Both the position numbers and the translations under genes were made by a program. Source: Scilla litardierei (Eukaryota; Streptophyta; Magnoliopsida; Asparagales; Asparagaceae). From it: a stretch of 64,000 nucleotides of DNA. A model generated the notes under the pieces. The model saw nothing but the letters and a program-made list of their open reading frames with translations. It ran no database searches and had not been told where the DNA came from. The stretch is taken from NCBI GenBank assembly GCA_030789695.1, contig CM061142.1, positions 277,009,043 through 277,073,042 of the forward strand, given 5' to 3'. Below, one piece after another: positions 34,186 through 46,130 of this stretch; position 1 is the stretch's first letter, and the number at the start of each line of letters is the position of its first letter.

Positions 34186-36693
34186 TGTAATGCCCCGATA
34201 CCCAGGATACCCAGGAAGCACGAATCCTCCCAAGTATTCCCAGAACAATTAATGTTAAAAAGAAAGAGAAGGAAGAGAGTGTACAAGAAGAATAATGCAG
34301 GTCACTGTGCACATGCTGGGAAGTACAAGTAATGCTCCAACACAGAAAATAAGAGACAATCATATACAAGTCCAACATTCTTTATTATTAAAACAAAGGT
34401 ACCTCTATATTTACATCATCTCATCCTCAAATACAAAAGTGAAACAAAAGAAATCCCAGAAAAATCCCCAAAGACATAAAGGTCCACACCAGTATAACTC
34501 ACTCCCTAGACTAGCCTGAGAACCAACTGAAGAGGCAGCCCTCTAAGGATTTCCTCTCTGCCAGAACTAAAATCTAACTCATGAGTCAGGCCTGATCTAG
34601 TTGTACTACCCTGAAACCTGGAAAAAGTAAATAGGACACATAAACACGTGACCCAGTAGGAATTCCTAACATCACTAGCTATGGTCTAATTTATGAACTA
34701 TTCTTCCTAGCTAGGGTCTGGTCACTTTACTGTAAACAGGTCTACTATTTACGCATAAGGAACATGTACTATAAATAAGGTCTACTGAATTAACATGCAT
34801 GGAAAGTAAACAACATTACATGCAAATAATGAAAAGTAAGAGCTACAGAATTAAATCAGCGTGAAGTAAAGGAAGACAATCACATATATGCACAAGATGC
34901 ATATGAATGGTTATGAATGCAAATGCAACACTTAAGGGATCTTATCTAGGCCGACATGCATACAATGTGACTCATGGATTCTAGAGGTAGCTCCCATGGA
35001 TTTAGGAGGTGGCCCCGGCATTTCCGTGGCATGCTGGTCCATGTAGCACGTATATCCTTGTCATATATTTACCACACATAGATTCAAGAAGTGGCCCCAT
35101 GGATTCAGGAGGTGGCCCCCGGCATTTTTGTGGCACTCTTGTCCATGTGGCACTTTGGTCTATGTGGTGTTAATTTCAATTGAATTCCCATTCCTTTCAT
35201 CACCACACATGATACTCACATTAAAATGGAATCTAAACACCATCCATGAAAGAATAACATCTCAACACGCATCTAGTCATGGTTAATAAAACATGGTGCT
35301 AACTATCTCATCTAAGCAACTACTTCATATAAGCATGGGCATATGGAACATTAACATAGTGGAAGCATAATCTTACATAATAAAACCTGCGTGAAACATA
35401 TTATGGCATGGAGCATTGATATTAACATGATTAATATTGATCTACTTATGGCATGGTAATGGAAGATATAATCATGAATAAGAAGTACGCCAATTAACAT
35501 ATTAATCACACCACTTGAATTAAACTAAAACTTGCAGTGTGACATAGTATATGCACAACATCCGGCATGAACTCTTTCATCTTAACTAGCTCTTTAATCA
35601 TGCTATTAATTCTTAAGAAGAAACAAGTTAAACATGCTATAAATGAAGCTATCATGCTAACAATTTTCTTACTAACGAATTAAGAACATATAAATGTGAC
35701 CCCTTCACTAATATAAACATGAACATTAAAACATGAATATTTAAGAACATAATTTCTACAGCATGGATTATAACATGTGTACTACAACATACATACTTCC
35801 CATAACCATGAATGACACAATTTTTAAGTATCATAATTTCACAAACTTCAACATGAGATTTATAGAACAAATTCAGGATTCTGTTTTTGAAACTGGATTC
35901 TGATGTATTAGTCTAAAACAGCTATTTAAGGCCATAATCTGAATTAGTGTTGAACATAAAAGTTGTATATGCTTAAGTGTTGTTTCTAAATTATCTAATA
36001 TTGTTTCATTTGGGGGTGGGTAAAGGGAGATATGATGTTTTTCCCACAATGTGGTAGAATGTGTCTAAAACTGATACCATGGTAAATTCGTCTGTTTACA
36101 CCTTCCCACAGTCAAAATTAGGCGCTACTTCCTCTAGAGATTTGTAGTTAACTTCATGACCTTTTCAAAACATCTTGAATCATTCTATTTGGAGGTCTAT
36201 ACTAGTAGATATGAATTTTTGAATCTACAGGAAAGAACTGAAATAATTACAACACATCATTTATTCTTGACTAAACTCCTAAATGGAAACATATAGTAAA
36301 CTTATTAATTAGAAGGCATGGAGACGAACATAGTTTATCCCATATGCATGGTGATGATCCACACATTCCAACTAATAATCCAAACTAACATAATTTAGCT
36401 ATGAATACAAATTACTTATTTTAGTAGCGTGGCATATTGAACTTCAACAATTTTATGGAAATAAGCCATACTCTACTAAAACATAGCATGTTAATATAAA
36501 AATTTAGAAGTCAATATGAATATTCATACTACAAACATAGCATACAACTAGATGAATTTCCTAAACACAAATCCTAAACTAAATCCTAACTAGAGATGTT
36601 AAGAACTCCTACCTCAAATATCTCCTTCTTAATTTCTTTGGCTCTTCTTCTCCTTGAAGACCCCATCAATCCTCAATCTTTCTTCTTCCATAT
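34186..36693 (-). repeat. Long LTR remnant of a Tekay-like family (U5 side)
   Basis: On the plus strand it starts TGTAATGCCCCGATACCC, resembling the TGTCACGCCCCGCTTCCC end of the other long LTRs here, so it would be a minus-oriented LTR. It contains paired repeats at about 34975-35165 (GGATT(T/C)AGGAGGTGGCCCC). It stops at 36693 where a plus-oriented U3 start (TGTAACGGCATG) begins. The five bases before its start are TATAT; no matching right duplication was found. Confidence 0.5.
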
Positions 36694-39133
36694 TGTAACG
36701 GCATGTTTCTAAGCGTACGTATTTCGTATGTATAGTATTAATAAATCGATTATTTGAGTAACTACTAAATAATTTATTTCTCATAACTTGAACTCGTGAT
36801 CGAATTCCTTATTTGCGATCTTCGCAACTTCGTGATCGCATTAGTTTCTTCTTTATGACTTTTGATTGACATTGATTGCATGTGCATGATCGTTATAATT
36901 TGATTATCTTAACCAGATGATTCTCCGAATCTAATCTTAACTACATTGATATTACCGAAGCAAATCCTATCTTAATGAATTTCAATGAATCAAAACCTTA
37001 TCCTAATAAATCTTAAAAAGCTTAATATCATAACCGAATTGATCCTCCTAGATCTGATATAGATTTAGATATCTTACCTAAATTACTTTTCAAAATCAAA
37101 TCTTAATCCTAACCAAATGAATTTCCCTGATCAAATCGAAATTGTAAGTATCAAAATATCCCAACCAAAATTATCATCTTGATATGTATTAATCAAATTG
37201 ATTCTCATAATATAATAGCTTAATGGATTATCCATCAAACATCTTAAGTAGACATGATTACCCAAATCAACTCTTAGCCGAATAAATATTATTAGATCTA
37301 ATAAATCTAAATTTAATTACCCAATTAATTTCCTAAATCAAATCTTATCTAAATATCGAAACTAATATGATCTCCGTATATTTAGATTCCAACCTAATAA
37401 TCTCTAAACATATTAACTACCCCCCCCCCCACGATTTAACCCATACTAACCACAACGATCGGATCTTAACCATCATATCTCTAAGTATTCATGCATCATA
37501 TCCCCTCATCCACAACTTACACACGAACTATCCGCAGGATCTCAACAACCCCGCGTGATTTCCACCACCCATGCAAATCACGTACACTATCTCTCCCTCA
37601 TTTCTCCTTCAAAAGCCCAGACAACTTCACCTCCAGCATCAAACCAGACCTCTGACTCCCCTCCGGTGACCTCCCCTTAAACCAACCCCCGTTGAGTTCC
37701 CCTGCCCCGAGCTTTCCCACACCATTCACAGCTTCACCCCTCAAAACTCCACGTCTGCAACTTCCCCTCACCTACACCGGCATCTCAACCACCGCAATGC
37801 CACCCTCACCTTCAAACCCAACACCACCTCGTTGACCACCACAAGGTCCTCCCCCACATCGCCATACCCTACCATCTTCTTCGCCAAGCCATCATCCAAC
37901 GGCCACCAACGACAAACCTACGAACCTATCGATCTCCCCGCCTGAATGCCACCGCCTAAGCCCCCGACTCCACCTTCTCCATGCGACTACAACCCACATC
38001 GCAACCTCCACATCTTTCCCTCTTCTCGCACCGCCAGCAACTCCGACAGCCCCGTCCACCAACGACCTCCGAGTCTCAGCCACCACCGCCATTTCCTCCT
38101 TCCCCAGCGTCGCCATCACCCAGCGCCTTCACAACCATGTGGGAGGAGTCGAGAGGGCTGAGATCCTTGCATGGGTTTACGACGAGGGTATGGGTGCGGA
38201 TGAGGCTTAGTGATGAGAGATGGGGAAAGGAAACGTGCATGTGGGTCGGGGTTGCGAGCAGTTAGGATATAATTTGATTAGTTTAGGATTTAAAATAGGA
38301 TTTAGTTTGTTTTAAAATTATTAAAAGGAAGGGGTTTTGTTAGGGTATAATAATAATTAGTTAGGATAATTAGGATTTGGATCAGGATATTTAGTCTTAT
38401 TAAAATTCCTTAAAATTCAATTAAAATTTAGGGTTTAAATAAAATCCCTTTGGTTAGGGTATTAGATATAGGGTTAGTTAGGATTTGGATCCATCAATAG
38501 TAAAAATGGAATTAATTAAGATATTAACTTTTTTTAAGATAACATGTGATCTTGGTTGAGATATTTCGATTTATTGATTTAAATTTGTTTCAAGGAGTTT
38601 TTGCTAAGGTTTTGGGTTAAGATGCGATTGGGAGAATCATATAGTAGGGGTACTCGATTATAAAGATTGGTTTAGGAGAGTTCGATGTGGTCAACTTATT
38701 ATTACAATATAGAGATGGTATGTATTGTTGTTTAAGATATTTAAAGTTAAGATTTGAAGATCGGATAGAATCGATTGTTAGGATTCGTTGGATCATTTGG
38801 TTAAGATTTGATCGAGTTATCAAAACTTAAGACTCGGTTAGGATTTGGATTTAGGAAATCGATATCGTTAAGATGTTTAGATTTGGTCTAGAATTGATCA
38901 AGATAAGATTCGAGGGATCATTTGATTAGGATAATCGGATCATTACGATCTTGCCTCTGCAAATAACATCAACCAAAGAAGATATAAACGCGATCGCTAA
39001 GTCGCGTTTCGAGATATAATAAATACAATCATATATATATATATACACACACGCACATATTAATTACTCCAATAAATCACTATACTAATTAGACACGTAT
39101 GGAAATACATGTAGATTAAAACAGGTCGTTACA
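36694..39133. repeat. Two inverted LTR U3 ends flanking a GC-rich core
   Basis: The left edge TGTAACGGCATG and right edge GGTCGTTACA are inverse LTR ends. The first about 700 bp and last about 850 bp are diverged inverted copies: for example GATGATTCTCCGAATCTAATC on the left corresponds in inverse to the GGATCATTTGATTAGG and GATTCGAGGGATC region near 38910-38945. The core (37560-38260) is C-rich on the plus strand, like the GC-rich core of the other LTRs. The right half is adjacent to a proper polypurine tract and so is the true 3' LTR end of element D. The left half is an opposite-oriented U3. Confidence 0.55.
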
Positions 39134-39570
39134 TCCTACCCACCTTATAAAAATTCCGTCTTCGGAATTTAATAAAGTTAAGGGGAGGTATAATGGCTGC
39201 TAGAATCAAATGAAGCAATGACGGGGATGGTTCAAGAAGTGAAATATAATGACATGGTCGTGTTGACGTTAGATATCGTGAATCAAGAACAAGGAAAATC
39301 GACATGTGAATATGACGAGGAAAAGGGGTCAGTGAATCAACGATGCTGAATTTATGGTCATTAACACAAGAATATAATGACGAAGATAGCTTCAAGTTCA
39401 AGGATGAACAGGTCTACTAATGTTTAGAAACCCTAAGACTAGGATTTCTAATGTACGAGGATGCGATATGGAATTCAAGAAGGATGTTCTTGAGAATCAA
39501 GATTGTAATCTTATCTATGTTGTTTTAGAGTATTTTGCACGCACGACCTGTATGGGCCACCTCTAAAACC
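39134..39570 (-). mobile_element. Element D: interior of only 437 bp between long LTRs
   Basis: The left edge TCCTACCCACCTT gives AAGGTGGGTAGGA next to the LTR in element sense. The right edge gives GGTTTTAGAGGTGGCCC directly after the other LTR. These are the polypurine tract and post-LTR segment shared by the LARD-like element, B, C and E. Nothing else is left inside and no ORF is recognisable. D is an extreme deletion derivative that keeps only the terminal signals. Confidence 0.7.
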
Positions 39571-40104
39571 TGTCACGTCCCGCTTCCCATTACGCCTGGA
39601 AGCGAGGATGCGAGCGGGTCTGCATGTGCTTAAAGCAAGAAGGATGTACTTTTTCTTTTCTTCCGCCTTGGTTTAAGCACAATAAGTGTCTGTGATAACA
39701 ACTGGCAGGTTCTTGCATGCAAGTCAAACAACACATATAATTTATTTTATTACAATCTCAAATTCTCAGAAATGATATACAATAAAGAATGAAATGAGAG
39801 AGGGTCTAAAGTCCATACAAATATAAAAAGATTAATATGTACAATGTAGCCGCAAAGGCACGTTGTCCACGACGGGGAATTTCAGTGTATGGGCACTCCT
39901 GATCAACCTGCTCAGCCTCTAAGCATACTCCTCTGCAAACCTGTCTTACACCTAACTTATATTTCAGAAGAAGAAACAAGGAAATATACATCAGCGAGGG
40001 TCGCTCGGCAAGATTTAGAAGGTTAAGCAAACTGACCCTCGGCAAGGTTTTCAAAATCATTAACCTGGCAAGGTGAGTGTCATAATATGATTTCATTAAT
40101 TAAA

Positions 40105-40381
40105 ACATGGCAGCGTAAGAAACGCACGAGCATGTCAAGCACAGTGCACAAAGCGGCGAGCATGGCAAGTGTGGTATACAAAGTAGTGAACAAAGCAAGT
40201 GTAGTGTGCAAAGTAGTGTCATGGCAAGTGTAGTGTTCAAAGTAATAAGCACGGCATGTGTAGTATGCAAGTAATACACATGGCATGTGTAGTGTGTAAA
40301 GTAACACGCATGGCATTTGTAGTGTGCAAAGTAACAAGCATGACATTTGTAGTGTGAAAGTAACAAGCATGACATTTGTAC
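40105..40381. repeat. Tandem array with a unit of about 30 bp
   Basis: About nine to ten imperfect copies of a unit like AGTGTGCAAAGTAACAAGC plus ATGGCATTTGT, lying inside the D LTR. Shadow ORFs rich in Cys, His and Leu on the minus strand come from this repetition and are not genes. Confidence 0.9.
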
Positions 40382-41473
40382 ATGAGCTAGGTAAGAGGAA
40401 CTAGCAGATTACATGATTCCTAATAGCAACAACATCAGTAAAAATGGTGCGTCATTCAATCAAGTGTGTCTAATGACAATTCCAATGTCTGATGGGGAAG
40501 TGACTAGCATTACACCCAAGCCAACAGGAGCTACCCGTGACTCTCTACTCACCGACCTAGCTAGGTGTCGGTCGAATTCAACAATAGAGTGTAATCAAGA
40601 ATTCTGGCCTCTACTACATTGGACTACCACACCCAAGTGTTGGGTTGAAACACGAGCTAGACTAGTCATTACACGAGTTCAGGAATGCTAAACCGCCATA
40701 TACTGGAACACGAGCCAGACTAGTCATCATGTGACCCTACTAGAACACGAGCCAGACTAGTCACATATGACCGATGGGAGTAGCCAATCAAAAGCACGAA
40801 TTCATGATTTTCAAGGTATTCCGTTCCATCAAGGTGTTCCATTCAATCCAATATGTTCAATGTAGTTTATTATCAACATGTTAGGCATCATGATATAAAA
40901 ACAATGTTAGCGATTTATGGGTTTAACAATAAATGTAAAAACACTTTAAAACACGTAGACAGAATGCACACTTGACTATTGGAGTGATAGTAGGTGACCA
41001 GGTAATTGTAGTGAGAGATGCGATTCATCTACGTCATTAGATTTATCAAATCAAACCAAAATGATAAGTTAATAAAATATCACTAATCTTACAACGTACA
41101 CATGTTATATTGTTATATACGGTTGGTATACAGACTGTTAATATAATACTAACTGCTAATATAACATCAGATGTAACCTATAAACTAACATACACATATG
41201 GTTAAGTTACTAATTATACTAACATCTTATTAACAAATTGTTATAAACTAAACTCACTAACAACTTAACTTTATTAATATTACTAGCTCTCTTGTCAAAT
41301 AATTTGTATAATGTATATATGAGTACTGACCTATTACATATGTTATTACATTATGTTAACTTATCATTATCAATATTTTATAAATCTAGTGTATCATTAT
41401 TAAATTGCAAAAAGGGCTGAGGTACTATCTGTGAATGTTGGGAGGTATTAACCAAACTAACTTACTAACACAG

Positions 41474-41474
<1 letters not shown>

Positions 41475-41522
<48 letters not shown>

Positions 41523-41533
41523 TGTGTGTGTGT
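41475..41533. repeat. (TG)n microsatellite
   Basis: A long run of TG dinucleotides with a single interruption (GTTTGTG), inside the truncated D LTR. Confidence 0.95.
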
Positions 41534-41660
41534 TAATATAGCTTACACATAATTCTGTATAAATAAAAGTGTACTATTTATTAATATAGTAAGACATACA
41601 TATACATATCCACTAACTTACTAACAATTTGTACTAACTTATGTTTCTGGCATTAATTAT

Positions 41661-44588
41661 TGTAACGGCCGGTATTTTTAGACGTATTTTTAGATCGTGC
41701 ATACCCGTATTTTATTTCAGTCGTCCGGATAATCTTTTCGTTAGTACTTTCTTTGTTACGCATCGACGCGTACACATCTCTGTATTTCGTTTTTACAGTG
41801 TCATCATTAATCTACCATCAAGTTTAGCTATATACTTTAACGTAATTATTTTACTAATTACTTGATTTAAATTATCTTGCAGATCACTTTTAATTTTCAC
41901 TAATTACTTTATTTATTTTACTAATTACATTTAGATTCACTTAAATCCCTCTAACTCTTACATGAACTCTACCTACCGCTAAAAACAACCAACACGTTGA
42001 TATATCAGGTTCCAAGTTAATGTTTGACCAAAAACGATTACGCAATTGAATCATTCATTCCCGTTTTAATCAAACCCAGCACGTTTCTTCCAACATTTGT
42101 CAAAAGATTTCATTAAATACATATCCTAATCCATTACCTAATCTACTTAATTTCCTTGACAAATGAAAAGGGGTTGTCCCCTGTTAAACCCCTTAAGAAC
42201 AGCCATCGTTTCTCCCTGCAAACGAATCTGCAAAACTCAATTCATCAACACATTCATCTGCAAACCCATTTCCATCAATAAAAAACACCATCAGAGCCCA
42301 AATCGTCCCCAATTTCATCAAAAACAGAATCAAACGAATACCCCAAACAATTCTCCCCAAAAACCATCACCAAATACACACCCAAACTGAAATTGGAAAC
42401 AAAGAAAAACGCAATCTAAAACAACAATTTCAGATTCAATCAAACGATTTCAGATCTGATAATAAACACCCAACTTCAGAATCTTCAACCTTCAGATCAA
42501 CAAACCCTCATCCTCCTCTTCCTGACCAACCCCCATCGTCGTGCACTGGAGAAGAGAGCGCGCACGCATCGCCGGAGCCCTCGGGTTGCGCGTGCCGCTT
42601 GCGCGCACTAGAGGGCGCCGCCGCCGTAGGAGATGGCCAGAGGCCGCCACCCATCACCGGAGCCTCCGCCTGGGCCACCTGACCGTCGGCCTTCCCCCTT
42701 CTCCCGTCGCCGTAAGTGAGCATCCTCCCTTTGTTTCGCGTGAACCTCACCTTCGTGAGTATTGCTGCAACTTTGAACAATGAGAAAAGGAATGAAATAA
42801 AGTGACAGATGAAAGAGAGGTCAGAGAGGGAGCCTAGCCTATTGAATAAGAATTAATAAAGAAGTTGACAGCAAAGGGTTAATGAAAGAAATAAAGAAGA
42901 GGAGGAGTTGAATGAATGAAATGTTATAGGGAGTGACAGCATGTACAAAAGAGAGTTAAGAGAAAGAGACAGAGTTTTTAAAACAAAGAAACTAGGTGTC
43001 ATCCTCTTAATAGAATAATAGGAGAAAGAGAAAGGGGGTAGTTGACAGAATAAGTTAAAGAAATAGGATTAAAGAATTAAGAGAGAGGGGGTTATATGGT
43101 TAAAAAGATTAAGTGAGGGATATATGTTAACATGTGACGGGGTAGATAAGTAGTAGGTGTACTATTAAACATGGTAAGATGTATCAGGTTAGTGTGACAC
43201 AGTATAAACATCACCCTAGCCAGAGAGCCCAATAAAATTAGACGAACCCACTTTAAGGATTAACTGGATATTTTGACTTATCTCGCAATATATCTAATTC
43301 AGTGATTTATCTAACCAAAACAGAGAACCGGAAGTACCGACACGTAGTACCCGTCAAGATGAACCCACGACAACCAATACCATCGAAAACATGCAAGTGA
43401 TACTTGCCAGTAATAATTTAGGCTATGTTTTAGGCCAATTTGTATAGTAGCGTAAAAGAGACTAGGCGATGAAATGATAGTCGCCTAGACGCCCTTGCTA
43501 GATCTAGCTTGACAACGAAGCTAGATCCGACACCTTTACCATGCTATCTTTTCATGCTGTCATGTCATGTTTACTTTCAATTAACTGTACGCACTTTTAA
43601 CTGCTCATTACATGTCATGTCATGCATCAAATTGTTCTATCGTGATTGGGTAGCACACGTTACAATAATTGTAACTATTGAGGCTAGGCACCTGCTTTGC
43701 GAGCACACCCCTATGCCAATAACACTTCCTGGCTCGTGATCCAGAAGATGGGTGCCAGTCCATATACCAAAAACACTTCCTGGCTCGTGATCCAAAAGAT
43801 GGGCCCCAGTCCATATACACGTGGAGGGGTAGGGTTAAGTAATCACTTGAGCGTAGAAGTGTGCCCGTACAGCCACTTCAGCCAAAAGGTGTAAACCTTG
43901 TGCACAAAGTGATAAATCAGTGATTCGTGAATCGTGAAATAGTGAATTGTAGCTTTCTGCTACAACGTGCTTGATTGTTATCATCTTGTTCATTTAATTA
44001 TTGCACTCTTTTAATGTCATGCCATATCATCATGTTAGAACTGCTAGTTGCATTATTTTATTTGTATCCTTGCACAAAAGTCCTCCGTTTTGCTTGTGAG
44101 ACTTTTGCTGACATGTGCCCTTTTCTCTTTGGGTGTCACATGTCAGGTTTAGAGACAGTCAGTTATGGGGGGACGAGCAGTACGCGGACATAGAGTTCGA
44201 GGTTCCTACAGGGACTAAGTTTGAGGACAGTGGTGACCAATCCTAAACTCACTTGGAGTTTTTCTTAGTTGTTGTTTACTTTTAGTAGTTGCAGTTAGGT
44301 TGTTTAGTGCGTAGCACAATTTCTTGTTGTAATTCCGGCCATGCTTAGGCCTTTTTGTTCAGACTTTGTACTTTGTGACTTTTCTGTGATGTTTGGAATA
44401 TTTGTTGGATATCTGGTGGATGTTTCTTGTCTGCTCTTTTTATTATCATTGTTTTCGTTTCGCCGCGATGCAAGGACCTGCAATTTGTATTTATTCATAG
44501 ATGCTTATCGGACTGCAGCTTCACAGCTCAAAGTCTGAGCGGACCTTTTCACGTCTCGCCTTCCTTACTTGGAAAGCGAGGCGTGACA
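41661..44588 (+). repeat. 5' LTR of element E
   Basis: 2,928 bp, TGTAACGGCCGG to GAGGCGTGACA. It aligns in inverse with the 3.5-kb LTRs of the LARD-like element: the CTTCCTGGCTCGTGATCCAG block, the tail near 44150, and AAGGACCTGC. It carries two copies of a 51-bp unit at 43721-43822, where the LARD-like LTR has one. A strong stem at its 3' end spans 44549-44586. Confidence 0.8.
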
Positions 44589-46130
44589 GGTTTTAGTGGT
44601 GGCCCGTACAGGTCCTTTTTACATCTGTGAAATATCGGAACAATAATAATGATAACAACATCCATTTGAATATTCGGAATATTCAAGTCATGAATTGAGT
44701 CTAATCAGAAGGTTTTCTTTGTCTTAGATGGTAGGAAGACTTAGATAGACGTCCAGGTTTGATAGTCAGGTGCCTTCGTCAAGATTTAGTTGTACTCGTC
44801 TTAGGTTTCCATAGTAGTCTCTCACCCAGCCCTGACCATATTAGATCCCTAGAGCTTTTCCTCTAGTCGTTCGTTGAGTCCATTACTTTCGGGCCAGCAA
44901 AACAAAATTTTGATACTCTTAGGACCCTTCTTTGAGACCTCTATTACAATCTAGTTCATTAGAAAGTCTTAGTGCTAAGTTCTCCTGATATTTAGTCGAC
45001 CTACTAATTAGGCCCCTGATTTTTATTCCTAGCCCTTACATCGCTATGTTAATGACCATAGAATTCCATCGTAACAGATTCACCTAAGCTAATTCCCCGT
45101 CGTGTTTACATTTTAACCGTTCAACTCCCTCCTTATTCTCGACCCACGTGATCTTCCTGATAGCCACCATTATCCTAGGAATCACTCCCATTACTATACT
45201 AATTTTACTATCGATATCTCTTTTGTGGAATTTCTCGCCCAGTTTAACTTCTTTAAAAATCTTTTACATAGGCCTCATATTTTTCCACTGACTTAAAATT
45301 ATCCTTTGATTTTGAGTTTCCTTCGCTAAAAATTTTTAGTCACTAAATTTTTAATGATGTCAAATCTATATCATCCTATTTTACTTTCTACATATGAAGA
45401 TCTTTATCTTTAAACTCTTTTGTTAATGGCACACATATAAATGATAAACTTCCTTTAATAGACCATGAACCGGTCAATGTGCTTGGCTAAGTTTGTTGGA
45501 TCACCCTTGCTGGACTATGGGTAAGTCATCCTGGCTTAGTCACTTCCCTGGCCGTGTCTGCTGGACCGCAAGGACGTGATTCATGATTATGTATGACATC
45601 TTTCTTACTATACTACAACAGATTTCAGAAACAATCGACCATATACTAATTTTGAATAATTTTTATGCTAAATAAAACGTCAACTATTTCAGTGTATTGG
45701 TTCCGTATTCATCATATTTATAATTTAGAATTTTGTATAAAAAAATCTATCTCCATTTACGAAACAAACACTAGACCCATGACTCTTTCGTCTATTGCTT
45801 ATCTACTATTTTAACTCATACCATATACTGATTATCCTTATATACATTATTGGGATATTATCACATTTTTACACATACCTACCACTCTCCCATTTAATCA
45901 TTCACAACCATTTCTATGCCACCTGATCAAGCTAACTCTTATCACGACCACTGGTTTGATACCACTGTTTTATAGACTAAGTCAAGATTACTCGAACGTG
46001 ATAGAACTGTATAATAATGATCGGTTTTAAATTACTACTGGATCAGTGTCTAGAAAGGAATGGGAAGGGGTTGGTCAACCAAAGGACTTGTCCTGTTGTC
46101 ATAGAAGTGACATGTGCCTTCAAGCCCTGA
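41661..46130 (+). mobile_element. Element E: plus-oriented relative of the LARD-like element, truncated
   Basis: A 5' LTR (41661-44588) is followed by the conserved GGTTTTAGTGGTGGCCC and non-coding interior. The interior matches, in inverse, the 14814-13750 end of the LARD-like element (for example ATCGGAACAATAATAATGAT and GGTAGGAAGACTTAG...AGACGTC). It is cut at 46130 by Tekay copy B. The 3' half and 3' LTR were not found. No ORF of note. Confidence 0.75.

Larger units (their letters stand above)
39571..41660 (-). repeat. 5' LTR of element D, truncated on the U3 side
   Basis: It starts TGTCACGTCCCGCTTCCC and includes a U5 stem (CGCTTCC...GGAAGCG), a tandem array at 40105-40381 and paired ACACGAGCCAGACTAGTC repeats at about 40710-40765. 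It ends abruptly at 41660 where the plus-oriented LTR of E starts. It also holds a (TG)n microsatellite. Confidence 0.65.

Noticed and set aside
36694..39133. DNA transposon with terminal inverted repeats
   Set aside because: The ends are those of the long LTR family (TGTAACG), the right end adjoins a polypurine tract, and the flanking five bases do not match.
40080..40375. Cys/His/Leu-rich minus-strand ORFs of about 90 codons
   Set aside because: They are translations of the 30-bp tandem array in different frames.
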